From Oscheius dolichura (taxonomy: Eukaryota > Nematoda > Chromadorea > Rhabditida > Rhabditidae): DNA of 64,000 nucleotides. A program made the translations under genes and the position numbers. Shown here piece after piece: positions 1 through 15,362 of the stretch (within the stretch, counting starts at the first letter, position 1; each line of letters starts with the position of its first letter). Under the pieces are notes generated by a model. That model saw only the letters and a list, made by a program, of their open reading frames with translations, was not told the DNA's origin and searched no databases. The stretch is from NCBI GenBank assembly GCA_932521035.1, contig OW051497.1:11656001-11720000 (forward strand), in the 5' to 3' direction.

Positions 1-1324
1 TAAATCGTCAAGTACTTTTTGTTGCCTGACTCATAACATTTCTTATCTCTCACTGTTCCGGACAATGACGATCTTCGCCCCTTTGGTTTTTCATTTTCAT
101 CAGAATTCCTTCACTTTTTTATCGAGAGAAAGGAGGAAGTTTCGCGGGCCGACAAGTTCATGCAAACAGTTGGTGGCAGGTTAATTGTGCGATGTAGAGT
201 GGAATAAAATCGATGATTATTAACAGCCAGTGACTAACAGGTTCTTTTTAAACATTCCCTCCTCTGAACGCGCAATTTTCGAACTCCCTTTTATAGCTGT
301 CTGTCAAAAAGAGTCATTACCCTGCCCCGGTAACTTTAGCTCTGCGTCTTGTCATCAAAAAGGGTAAGCAGATTAGCGCTAGCACCTACTAGTTTGCTTT
401 CCTCTGACCCTTTAGTGGTGTATGGCTCCACCTGACCTACTTTTCCAAGCTACCTGCGTCCCTAACTTATGTTCGCTTTTTGGCCGTTCCATTCTCCGCT
501 TTCCGCTCAAAAAACTTTCCACCTCCTTTTTCCACTTACTCTAAGAACATTAAGCGATCATTAATCTCTTAGCTCCATTCGGGGGGAATGTGTAGGTTAG
601 CGACTGTTGGTTCGGCCAAATCTTTGCACAGCAGCGCATTCCTCCTCGCGCCCGCCCCTCGGCGCCCCATAGCGGGTTTGTTTGAATATCGATTGATGCG
701 TATAGGAGACTGTCGCTGAGTCATTTGGAACTTTTTATGTTACCGCTGGGGGCTCGTCCACTGGGTCACCAATGCTAAACTTCCTCGCACGGTAGCCACT
801 TGAAAAGTTTCGTCGTTTCTTTACATTTTCACACAATTATCAAACGGGACCGGCTCGCGAAGGTCATTCTATTAGATTTATATGCCTCACTTTAATGTTT
901 ACGGCTGTTTTTTATTACCAAATATGTTTAGCCTAACTGCTTTTCTATGAGCCTTGTCAGTTTAGCCAAACATGGTTGAAAACCTCCAAGAAATGCACTT
1001 TTTTAGCTCTTTTACTCGAATACGATCAGGTATGAGCAAACACGCCCAGCCTAACAAGCTAACTCACACTGTTTCCAGCCGTGTTTATTATACATGACCC
1101 GAATATTTCGGAAACATCTATTTGCATATCGTTGTTTTCTCTTTTCGGCCCTTTTTGCTCGGTATCAGTTGTTTGAACAATAGGGTCCGGCTCCATCCTT
1201 TTTTGCTCCGTGGCTAATTTATCCCTTTAACATAAGTTCAAACAAGAAGAAGAAACAAGAATTTTTTCCTGTTCTTGGCTTTTTTAAATGACAACCTTCA
1301 AAGATATAATCCTTTTTTTTACAG
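1..1324. other. Non-coding region upstream of the GCK-III kinase
   Basis: No convincing exon is visible on either strand. The first kinase exon seen starts at 1325 behind a TTTTTTTTACAG acceptor, so the true first coding exon lies here or left of the window. An ATG at 972 followed by a donor near 1029 was tried, but it joins 1325 in the wrong phase. Two AP-1-like heptamers (TGACTCA near 27, TGAGTCA near 717) are present and may be chance. Confidence 0.5.
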
Positions 1325-4074
<2,750 letters not shown>

Positions 4075-4718
4075 TTTCTTATCAGAGTCGTCCCTTGACT
4101 ATACAGCATTTTTCAAGAAAATTTGCTCAGCTACAAAAACTGCTGGATGAACTTTATTTATGTAATCTATATGGTCTTTAAAGAGCCTCCTCCCAATGTT
4201 CAACCCGAGCGTGTTGTCATATATATATTATAATTTATAATGTCGGCACTTTATAGGCCTATCTTTCCAGCCCTTCGCGGTTCTCTACGGTTGTGTGTGT
4301 AAGCGAAAGCGTTGTGCTCAAATTGTCTTCAATTTTCAACAAAATAAATGTGCCGGTGCTTGATATGGCTTCGTTGTTTAACTAGCCGTTGTCTATCAAC
4401 AGTATTGATGTGCGTATTACTGCCTCTTTCGGCGTTCTTCAACTCCGAGCGGGCCACTGACAGTGATCCTTTAGCCAAACACACTTCCCCAAGCTCGAGA
4501 TAGGGTTCTCTACCGGACCGGACTGTATTTTCCCGGTAAAAATAGGCTCGCGGGAAGGAAACTTTTCTAAAGAATTCCTGTACCAATCAAAATATTCTCG
4601 AGGGAATTTATTATGGGAAACAGATACCGGACGTTTGAGAAATAACAGAAATGTATAGATAACAATATCACAGGGATTGAAACCCAACAATAATTACACC
4701 CAGCGTGTTTGAAGATCA

Positions 4719-6687
4719 TTATGAAGAGACGGAGGTAGGAGAGATTGATTTGAGCTGCTTGTGGTTCGGAAAACATTCGTTCATCTTTGCATCCCATAGT
4801 TCTTTCACATCTGCAGTGGCCACATTTTCCGGCTGGTCGTCGCATTCATGCGCTGACATGATATGTTGCCTGACCCGTCCCTGAAAAGTAAATTATTCCA
4901 AAAGGCGCGCGGACTTCGACTTGCCTTCCGCACTCCTGAGTAATTACATTTTGTACATTTGTATGGGCGATGGGTTGAATGGTTCAGGACCACGTGTTCG
5001 TATAGATTCCATTTGGAGCCGCTTTGATTCAACCGAACCACGTTTTTACACAACTGGAATCCCTTGATGTTTTGAAGAGGGTTTTGCAACTCACTTCACA
5101 TTTTATGCTGATCCCATCACCCGACTTCTTTTTAGCTTCCGGAGGACCAAAAGTCTTGACGAGATCCGCCAGCACGTTATTCTGAAAAAGCTGGTAGTCA
5201 ATTCAAGAAGGACAAGGTTTTTATCCTTATAAACCAGAGATTAACACGGTCACGGAAGATTAATGACAACTAACAGATATGTTCATATCATCCTCCTCGT
5301 CCACTTCTTCATCCTCCGGCTGGGTCTTAGTCATTTCGAAGAGAAGGTTGGCTGCAGCATTCAAATCCGCGGGGTCAGATAACAAGCTAATGGGATCATT
5401 TGCCTCGTGACCGTTTATAAATGCCCCAAAGCTGAAATAATTATTTATCAGCGGTTATTCATTCCTACCTTGGCATATCTCCCAGTCCATTATTCGACCT
5501 CTTCGTGTTTTGTGGGTCAGCAGAGTGCAGCTTGCGTTTTGAACTGGAATAGAACATTCTTTTAAGCTATTCGGTTTGATCTGGCGAACCTTATTCTCTT
5601 GTGGGGCGAGCTGGCTTTCATTCCGAAGTGTTTTAATGGCGGCTCGTCAAAGTGTGCAAATCGAGTGAAGTCATTGTCAATCTGAATAGATTTTTAGTCA
5701 TGTTTGAAAGGCTTCACAGGCCAATAACGAGAGAAGCCGTTTGAGTTCTTCCTTGTTTGAGACTTCAATTATCAACTGAGACGAAACCTCGCTTGTTGAC
5801 TTAGACGAGCCCAAGTATAGCTGGAAAATGTTTTTGCACCCTTGCACAACCGAGAAAAAAACCTGAGGATTAAATAGACTGAGGCTGAGGGGTTCCTGAA
5901 CGTCGATCGGACCATTTGAACTGGAAACATCGTCCCCGACTTCCTCCATTCCCGGCACTTCTCCTTCGCATGTTGACCCATCTGATTTCACCCTGAAAAG
6001 TGATATAAGTCTATATTTAAACGGGTGATATACAATCCGTTCAAAAAATTCATTGCGGTGGTGTCGAATTCGGTTGTTGTGACCATAGCATTTAGTGGAA
6101 CCAGAGGGGCAGGCGTAGTGTCGCGGTCTTGTTCCTTGTTGAAGAAGTATTCAATAATTTGCAGATCGTTGTCATTGACCACAACTCGACGATTCTTAAT
6201 CCAATCCATTTTCTCCTCTACCGAAGCCTGCTCCATGCCATGTCGTCTGAAGTTTACAAATAACTCCATTGGGACATCCAAATTACTTCAAGTCGTCTCT
6301 CACCCGTCCCATCACTGCTTTTCTCCGGTTATGGAAATGTTGTTTGACTTTTTCAGGTTCCATCGGGGAGTCGAACACCTCAGCCAACTGAAAGCTCCGT
6401 CCTCCAAGGGGATTAGAACTCGTGCATACCTTATTAGCCAAGTTACTCCAAAGTTCCTGACGCATTTCGTTATCATAATTCTGTCGCTTCTGTGAGCCAC
6501 GTATTAAAACCTAAGCAACGTCTTTTAAACGGGAAACATCGGCTGCTTTATTGTTTACTTATCAAAAGGAAGACGCCAAGAGACAATAACAGCCCCCTCC
6601 TTCGCTGGTCACCTTTCTCTCAGCTGGTGTCACATAAGGAGCTGGCGCATTAGCCAATGGCGTGAAAGCATTAGCCAGGAGGCATCT
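4719..6687 (-). CDS. C2H2 zinc-finger protein, probable nuclear regulator; N-terminus uncertain
   Basis: Minus-strand gene with about ten exons, including 6613-6687 (tentative), 6287-6489, 6034-6246, then smaller exons down to 4719. The N-terminal half has two Trp/Asn-Arg-Arg stretches (QHFHNRRKA and DWIKNRR) that look like homeodomain recognition helices, but I cannot place the family. An acidic linker follows (EDEEVDEEDD), then two zinc fingers: CELC with paired histidines HVVLNH, and YKCTKC with HIMSAH. The protein ends SPTSVSS. The last intron (4881-4924) has a GC donor, AAG|GCAAGT; only that splice keeps the second finger intact. The junction near 5690-5790 is unresolved because the simple donor is out of phase with the next exon. 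DNA or RNA binding is inferred from the fingers only. Confidence 0.7.
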
Positions 6688-6689
6688 CT

Positions 6690-8719
6690 ATACAATGAGA
6701 AGCAACTTCTGGATACACAGCCTGCTGACCTTTTCCTAGTTATCATTGGCAAGTGATTGCGGTCTGGTCTTTTCAACAGCGGCTTATCAGGAAAAGACAG
6801 AAAGTAGTGAAACGAAAAGCGCCGAGACTTGTGGTTTACCCGCACGGGTCATGTCAAAATGGAAGAACAGTGTTGCTGTCAGCAAGGTCGCCTTTATCTC
6901 ACTTGGCCTGTGTGGCAAATTGGCGGAAGCTGTCGAAGTCAGCCACGGTAAATAGAGCTTATTATGAAAGATCTCGCAGCTAACACAGCCGGCTGTGTCG
7001 CATGCACTACAGCCAAAGGCTGCGAATAAACTGGAACCTACATCGCTGTGGTCTAGAACATGGGCTACTATGTATTCACTGATCTCCTTCTTCATCTTCG
7101 ACGCACTGGCCAGAGCCATCAATCTGAAAAGGAGACCTTTGATCAAGGGTAAGAAGACTTCCACGAGACTATGGATGTTGTAAGATAATTATGGAATACA
7201 GTAACCCCTGGAGCGAGAAGATCTAGGAGAGGCTGAGGTATGGCCTAGAGACTGAGAGTAAACGAAGTAGCTCTATGGTTGTCGGCTCAGAGTCTCGGAC
7301 ACATGTGCTGCCAATTAGATGGGGAGCTGGGCGTCCAGCGTCCGACGACAACCAGGACACTGGCGTCATGGCATTGCCAGTTGCAGGCTGGCCCCAATCA
7401 ATTCCCTGCCGACTTGCCGCAATCGATGACCGGGAGCTCGTGGTAGACTTTGAGAAGCAAAGTTCAATAGATATGCAGAAGGAGAGGCCTTTTTTGAAGG
7501 GAACGCGCTGTCTCGAAGAGCAGGCAGAGGTGACCGCAGAACAAAAGGCGCCCTCTCGCAGCCTGACAGCGGAGATGTTGCTGAAGCGCAATTAGAAGAG
7601 CAAGCTCAGGGTATCCCCATCACTAATGAGAAAAATACTTTTCAAGTGGGTCTGGTAGCAGCTGCCCTGTCCAAAGAAGGAGACTATCCTGCTCTATTTA
7701 CCAAGAGACATGCTAACCTTATCGAATAAGCAAGCCGAACACGGGTCAGCAACTTTCTCTGCAATTGACAGGTGAAAGTAGTAATCTCCATACGGTTGAG
7801 GGGAGATGGATGATACCGATATTTGAAGATAAGCCGAGTTGTGTGTAAGAATAGCCTAGAGAAGCTGGTAGAAAGCGTGGAGCTTGCCATAATCCTGACA
7901 TAAACGCAAATATCCAGCTATCAAAGCTGATACACTGCCAGGGATGGAGGAGTATTCTAGATTTCATATTATTATTATCTCAAGTGTGTCACAAACAAGT
8001 TGATTCGCTCGATCATCCTCCTCAGGTATCAACAACAGAATAATGCCGATTCTCTCTACTGATAGACCCTGATTAGCCGCCTATTTATCCCAAAGGAGCT
8101 AGCCACAAAAAGTTATCAAAGGGATTAGCTCCTAGTACGAAAATTCTACGAGCCGGCTGCTATCCTCCTCGTACTTTTTCAAAATAATTAAGTTGTTTAT
8201 TAGAACCAGCAGCTTCGACCTGAGGGAGTGTTACCGGGAAAAATAATCCCATTAGTTATTATAATTAGAAAAGGTATAAAGGAAGGAAAAGGTTGAGATT
8301 CAAGCCAGTCAAAACATAAGAAATGTATGCTGCAACTTAGTCAAATGCGGCCAAGCGAGAGGTCGCGGTCATAGCAAGCGGGACGGATACAGGTTCAAGT
8401 TCAAGTTGACCTGACGAGTACTCTTATAGTACCAAGTTGTAAAACTAAAGCTCCCAGCTAGATTTTTTCAGGTCCCCCTGCATAAATCATTGTCTTCTAC
8501 TATGATCCGGACGACTCTTTCAACGCTACCACCAACTGCGTCAGATCACACGTGGCTACCGATTGTCCTTTCGGGCCAGTCACCTTATCTAATCTTTTTA
8601 CAAGAGAGATCAGCCCCATCATTTTCATTTTAGGACAGTCTCGTTATGACGACGGGCCTCATTAGTTCTCCCTTTTCCAATCTTCTTAAAATTGTTGTCA
8701 TTAATAAAATGGTTTCAGC
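6690..8719. other. Intergenic region
   Basis: Several open frames of 60-125 codons occur on both strands, but none shows recognisable domains, splice-site support or a signal peptide. The region ends with a GATA-type site just before the aspartic protease. Confidence 0.5.
8585..8590 (-). promoter_or_regulatory. GATA-factor site upstream of the aspartic protease
   Basis: AGATAA on the minus strand (TTATCT on plus), 130 bp before the start codon. In nematodes ELT-2-type GATA factors drive intestinal protease genes from such sites. The motif is short, so this is suggestive only. Confidence 0.35.
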
Positions 8720-10128
8720 ATGAGGACCCTTCTTCTGCTCATTCTTGTTGGGCTCTCGGCAGCTGCCGTCCACCAGATCGGACTCCGTCGCATCGAGTCC
8801 ATGAGGACTAAGATGATGCGAGAGGGCACCTGGCGCTCTTACCTCCAGATAAAAGAAGCCCGCCGCGCAACTTTGGAGAGGAAGAGAATCCAAACTGGAG
8901 AGAGCGTCCTTTATCCCCAGGCTGTTAACGATTACGAGGATGAGGCCTACGTTGGAAACATCACCATCGGAACACCCCAACAAGTCTTCCAAGTGATCCT
9001 GGATACCGGTAGCTCCAACCTTTGGGTACCTGACGCCAGCTGCCAGGGATCTCCCAAGAACTGCGATGCTAGCCAATGTAGACCTGGTAGGTGCATTTTG
9101 GAAACCTAATGAGTGAGCTCGTTCAGGAATCTGTGCTTTGGAATGCCCCGATCAGGGATGCTGCGGAGGTGGAAACCACACCAACCCCTGCAATGGAAAG
9201 AACCGTTTCGACTCTTCCAAGTCTTCTACCTACGTGAAGAATGGCCGCACATGGATCATCCAATACGGAACAGGATCGGCTGACGGTATCCTCGGAACCG
9301 ACACTGTTGCTTTCGGAGGACCTACCGAGAACCAACTGATTGTTCCTAAGACAACCTTCGGACAAGCCACCTCCCTCGCTCAGTTCTTCTCTGATGAACC
9401 CATTGATGGAATCCTCGGACTTGCTTTCGAGACCATTGCCGTTGACCAGGTCGTCCCTCCTTTCATCAACGCCATCCACCAAGGTCTTGTTGATCAGCCA
9501 GTGTTCACCGTCTGGATGGAGCATGTCGGCGCTCAGGACAACGTCTACGGAGGAGTCTACACCTACGGGGGAATTGACACCACCAACTGCGGCCCCGTCA
9601 TTGCCTACCAGGCTCTGTCTTCTATCACTTACTGGCAGTTCAAGATGAGCGCTATTGGATCTGGAACCTACAAGTCTACTACCGGATGGCAAGTCATCTC
9701 CGACACTGGAACCTCCCTCATTGGAGGACCCAAGGCTATTGTCGACCCCCTGGCCCAACAGATGAAGGGAACCTGGTCTGCTGCTGATGGAATCTACCGT
9801 GTTCCCTGTGACGCTACTATTCCTACTTTGGACATCACCATTGGAACTCGTATCTTCCAGGTAAACAAAGTTGCAGTTATTAACCAAGTGGTTGTTTTCA
9901 GATCACCAGCAAGAACATGATTGTTCCCGGAGACGATCAGTCCTGCATCTTGGCCATCTTCCCCTACAACAGCTTCGGCTTCGGTCCCGCCTGGATCCTG
10001 GGTGATCCCTTCATCCGTCAATTCTGTAACGTCAGTTAATCTTTACAACTCTTCGAAATCTGCTTATTTAGATCTACGACGTTGGCCAGCACCGCATCGG
10101 TTTCGCCACTTCCCTCCAGCAGAACTAA
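8720..10128 (+). CDS. Secreted pepsin-like aspartic protease (A1 family)
   Basis: Exons 8720-9086, 9127-9860, 9902-10030, 10072-10128 give 428 residues. Residues 1-16 are a hydrophobic signal peptide, followed by a basic propeptide. The catalytic aspartates are in DTGSS (about residue 95) and DTGTS (about residue 315), and the flap tyrosine is in QYGTG. A Cys- and Gly-rich loop ([11 protein letters not shown]) follows the first active site, as in C. elegans ASP-1-like enzymes, which supports an intestinal digestive or lysosomal role. The regular codon choice (many CTC, TCC, GGA, ACC) differs from most neighbours and suggests high expression. The start is the first ATG before the signal peptide, behind a TTTCAG acceptor. 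An AATAAA lies near 10163. Confidence 0.95.
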
Positions 10129-13100
10129 CTGCTGATCCTCTTCTCTCAAAAATCTCCCAGCAAATAAAAAAAATTCATATTTGCACAGCTAAAAATTTGA
10201 AATTCAATTCTCCTGAGAGTTTGTAAATACAAAGCATCGCGTCAAAAATGCACTGCAACTCGATCTGAAGGCTTTTTGTGTTATTGTTCTCCATTAGAGG
10301 CACTTCTCCGATTACGCAGTAAGCGCTGCTTTTCAGTTCTAATATTTTCTGTAATTATTCGACAATGTGGCGACTACTCACACCGAGTGCTACAATGGAC
10401 TTTAGAAGCAAAGGGCGCGCCGACAAGTGTGATTCACAATAATTCGGCCGGGGGTCCTTTTGTTTGAATCAGAGCATGGGAAAGCATAGCTGAAGAGCAA
10501 TACTTAGTTCAGTTCTAGTTCGCTTCGACTACAGCTGGAATATTCCAACTTGTAACTGCCTTCAAAAAGTGGGCCCCAAAATACTCTTTATTAGCTTTTC
10601 CTCTTGTTCGTATTTCAGAATCCAGCATTATTTTTAGCCAGACATATGGACTTTACTCTTTACCTAGACTTGCTTTTAAAATCCTAATATTTCATAATTG
10701 AATTGCTGCCATTCATAACAGTTCAGCAGAATTCAGGGGGAAAGTTTAAACAGATGAAGTCGTCCCCAGGTGGCCAAATAACCTTTAATACGCCCTCACA
10801 TTCCGCCCCTCTATAACAAGAACTCTGGTGAAATGGAGTGTACATGTTCGTCGCTTCTTCTCTTTGTCTAGCAGGGTCTCATTTGAGCCATTTCCGCTGT
10901 CCCGAAATGCGCGTCCCGTATCCATTAGCATGAGCTTTGCTAAGCTCCCGAGTTCCCTCCTCCTTCTCTCTCCCGCCAGTGGAAGAATTCGTTGACACAG
11001 CGGGGTGTCTGCCTATTCTGCGTCAGCTTGTCATCCAGACTCCTTACTAATCCCAAGCTTCGAGCTCTCCATCTGTCCCTCTTCTTACGTGGAGCGCATT
11101 GACCCGCAAAATACGTGACGCCGTCTACAATGCTGTGCATTAGCAAACCCGTAATTTTATGGAGGGAAATTGCTCCGCTTCCTAAAGAGAGACCGTTCGT
11201 TTAAGGTCAGGAAGAGCTGTTATCGTCTGCCTTCCACTCTAGTTCATTTTTTAATTGTATGTCTACAGTTCGTTAAGTGGTTGGGCCTTCTCACCTTTTT
11301 TTCTTTTCATCCAAATGATGGTTCTCCCCCGATCCGAAACGACCTCCAGTCCTGCCCAATTTAGATCCATTTTCTCTCACCCAGTCCATCTCGACATCGA
11401 GTGGCTTTTTTCTTTCCTGAACTCTTGAATTTCGGGAAGGAACTGGTTCAGCAGGTGGAGCTCTCGCGTCACCGGTGGCAGATGTGGGATCGGCGTGTCC
11501 TCAAGCGGATCGCCTATAGAGTATCGTATTACCTGGCTGGTCATCGAAAACAGTTTGGGCTTGTTTGAACAGCGGGCGCCACAGGTGCGGTCACTTGCCA
11601 ATTAGAGCCATCAACACCCACTTAACGAGATAACTTTTTGTTGTTAAAGAAAGTCACATAAATACATTATAAAATTTGGCTCTAGTGATGAGGCGACTTC
11701 TGGCCAGGCTTCTTTCTTGTTCTCTGTAAAATCTCGTTAGATAGAGAGAGAACCGACATAACAAAATTCGCAGTCAGGCAATAATAGGATTTGCCTTGTG
11801 TCTTCAGTCTTGACGTCCTAGACCCCCAGTTGCCAAATCCTCCCGAATGACCCCCGTTTCGCTCTGTTTGAGTATTTGTTTGTGTTCGCTTCTTAACGCG
11901 TTCCGGCCACTCTGTTGCTTTTGTATTTCTTCTCAAGGAGCCGCCCTTCCCGGATACCGCTGCCGGATGCAATTATTTGATGTCAACTATGACCACCCAC
12001 TTATCCACGTGTTTTCGTCTGTCAAGTATAAACTAATCCCCTTCCCTTATTAGTATTTTACCCCCATTCAAAAATAAGAAAGAAAAAATGGGCAACCTTA
12101 CTCACACGTAGCCAAATCGAATTTCCCCCCTTTGAAATTTACGGGAGGTAGTTTTTGATTGGGCGGATGTGCTCAAAGAGCGACAGAGAGCTCATGCCCA
12201 GCTCTCACCTTTCCAGTGACGGTCAGTGATTCGCGATGGCAATCAGGGGGAATATAAGCCATGTTCAAAGGAGCCGTCGGTGGCTGATCCCCGTAATGAG
12301 GGGCCTCCCGCAATTTCATCCTTGTCATTACTCTCCTTTGCTCTTTGTCGTAAATGGCAATATATCGATGGTGGTGGCAATTTTGGGGGAATCTTTTGCT
12401 CACCACACGGATTCCAGGAGCTTTGCTCGTCTCTTAATTGGCACCTCTTAAGTCTGTGCTCTTGTGTCGCGGTGCCGCCATTACTCATGCTCTTCGCAAG
12501 TGCTCCTCTATTCAACCACATATTGCTTTGGCCGTCTGTCCCATTATAGGCTTTATTAACGCTGTTCTCCACAATGGCCTCTCGCCGGTACCGACAGCCA
12601 CTTTCAATTTCTCTTTCTCTTTTTTTAAACCGCCTCTTTGAACTACCGTAGCACCCGAATACGTAGCTGTAGTATACGTAGCGTAATTGTCCGGACCCAC
12701 ACTATCTTGTCTCCAGGTCTCATTACCATACCACGTCGTCGACACTCATTTGTCTCTCTTGGGAGCCGCCGCACTAAAAGACACTCCTAAATAGCTGCTA
12801 AGCAGACAATGCGCCCATTCCGAACGGATCTATTGTCTCCCAAAGCAATAAGTTCTTTTTTTAACTATGGGAACGGGAGAATCCAAACATGGCCATGTGA
12901 AGCAACATTGCGCTCTTGTTTGAAAATGTATGGTGAAAGTCATCATCTGTCAGCTGGAAAAACAATAAGCCCCGTGTCTACTGCATCTGCCCTATGTGGG
13001 GAGGGGACATTTATTTTAGTAGTGAGTCTTTAACTGTGTGTGTGTTTGTTTTTTTTTGTCAGCTTAAAGAAATCCAATTACTTCCTCAAAAGTCTAATCC

Positions 13101-15362
13101 CTTATATTTGTTTTCGCGGGATGGACTGCTCCTTGTTTGCACCAATAGATAGGATGAAATTTCGCTGTCACTTTTCGAAGTTTTTCAGCTACATTTCGGT
13201 CTCACAGATCTTTCAAATTCAAGAAGTCACACAAAGTAAGAGTAGTCTTCTCACGCCGTTGCAAACTGACCATGCCCAGTCATTTAAAATTCCCGCTAGT
13301 TAGGTACACAGAGAAACTCTTGTGCTATACACACCAGTTGTGGTGACACAGCTGAATATTTCACAAGAGCGTCGGCGCATCACAATGCTAGACATTCGAT
13401 AATTAGCGAAAAGCTATGAAGGAGCCAACAGGCCTCGGACCCTGATGAAACTCTCAAGTGCCAATATATTTGGACTCATCTTCTGCTGCTGTGTGGCTGT
13501 CTGAATGCTTCCGCACCGTCGGCTTCAATCCGTCGACGGCAGGTGTCGATCCGGTTTATGACGATCCCGCAATGCCATTTATATGCTTACGTTGCAGCTG
13601 CTCCTCTCGACCTGGGGGGACTCCTGGGGATTACCTTCTTTGCCTAATTCGCCCCCAGGATTATTTGAATATGGATGCACTCGTGATTACTGCCCAGTCA
13701 GCTACACTCACTAAGTATTTTTAGTGTCTCCTAAGCCGTACCCGAGCGGAAAACATTGTCTCCCCCAGCTCTAATGTTTTCACTCAGAGAAGATTATTGC
13801 CCTGTGGGATAGGGATGTTCTCGGTTTCTTCTCTGCTTCCCGTCACAACGTATTTATCTTCATCATCATCCACTTACGCTGCTCATGCCTAACACATTAG
13901 CGGCGTTTGTGTTTAGCGGTCAGTTGGCCTCGTTAAGGTGGCAGCATCGGTAGGGTAGAGTGGGCGTGTCAATTAGTGGTAGAACCGCCCCTTTCCGGCT
14001 GACCCTTCCTGACCAGCCGGCAACGTCTTCGTGGCAAGGCTACTTCAAAACGTCGTGTCAATTTCTTCCGCTTTGTAAGAGTTGCGCGAACAGCTCTCAA
14101 CCGTTTTTCACGTCTCACTGGGGCTATCAACTGGTGTGCCCCTACTGACCAAACAAGTCCCCGAGAGCACTACTTTACGCCACTTGTTCAGCTACTGCTC
14201 AGCATCTGCTCTTCTCACCATATTTGCTAACTGATACCCACTTCTTATTATTGTCTCGGCGTAAGCTTCTCCGAAATATGTTATCCTCTTGCCTTCTGTG
14301 TTTTGCTGCTCCGTTTCTTCCGAGAGATTTCTTTGTTCTCTTTCGAGTAGCCCTTCACAATTACTTTAATCCTTAGAACTGCAGCCATATTTAGAGGGAA
14401 CTCTCAAATTTCCGGTGTCAATATGCTAATTGGCAAATGATTGTGCTGAAGGGGTACGCAGTGGGGATGATCGCGACTATGGCAAACAGTATCCGTCTGT
14501 GGGTCATCGTGCCCCCAGTGGCACTGTTTGCCGTCGTTGGCGGTCAGTCAGACGATTAGAGTGATTGCTCGCGACCCCAGGAGGGGATGAGCCGACAGCT
14601 CATCTCCTCAGTTGTCTTTTCCTCATCAAACTCTCTGAGCTGTGTCTCTTTTTCCTTTCTCTTTTGTTGCTTTTCGAGGGGGTTCCCTCTCTCTCTTAGT
14701 TTAAATTGCTTAAACGAGATAGAGTAATTGAATCGGCGCTCTGTTCCCTTCCGAACGTTGTTCATTTTGTTTCAGCTTTTCGGACACCTTTCGGAGCTGT
14801 ACTACCGGCTTTAACTGAGGGTGTCGGATTACGCGCTATGTACTCCCAATTTGGAAAGTGTCCAAACACTTGTCTTCTCTTTTATCTTCCTTGGTCCATC
14901 CCGCCTACGGCTCGGCTCCATTCAGTCCAGCATTATCCTCTTGTTCCGTGTTCAATGCTCGTCTCATCTTCTCTAATTATGTGTCCAGATTCCGTTTCAT
15001 CGCCCCCTTGGGCGCAGATTTATGAGCCTCCTCCGGGCATATTGATGCAAAAAGCGTTCCTGACTGAGGGTACCTCTCTCTCCTTCCCCCATTTTGTCTG
15101 TTCTTAGTTCTTTCTTCTAGATAAAAACATCCTAATGTAGTATTCCACCACACGCACACACTCGCGCATTACTCCCGTAGCTGGGTTTCATTACCTCTGT
15201 CAACGCAACATTATCGTCTGCTTTGCCATAATTAAATTCGGCTGGATACATAAACGCATTACTGGTTGAGCAGAGAAGGACATTGACACGCTCTTCCATT
15301 CTTCTGCTTTTCTTTCTTTCAATCTGATATAGCTAGTGTTTATTTCTAGAAAGGCCTACAGG
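10129..15362. other. Long intergenic region
   Basis: Five kilobases, often pyrimidine-rich on the plus strand, with scattered open frames up to about 130 codons. None has domain features or consistent splice sites. It probably holds the upstream control region of the gene at 15363. I see no transposon ends or RNA gene. Confidence 0.5.

Noticed and set aside
6375-6440. A 31-nt intron inside a zinc-finger gene exon
   Set aside because: Removing it would shift the frame; the uninterrupted exon is open and joins its neighbours in phase.
6025-6495. Plus-strand open frame of 156 codons
   Set aside because: It is the antisense shadow of zinc-finger gene exons, which have matching splice phases and known motifs.
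7275-7595. Open frame of 106 codons in the gap before the protease
   Set aside because: No domain, splice partner or signal peptide; composition looks non-coding.
8340-8420. Possible tRNA-like B-box (GGTTCAAGTTC)
   Set aside because: No A-box at the right distance and no cloverleaf could be drawn.
9123-9887. Minus-strand open frame of 254 codons
   Set aside because: Antisense to the large protease exon; Ser/Gly-rich frames like this arise from its biased codon use.
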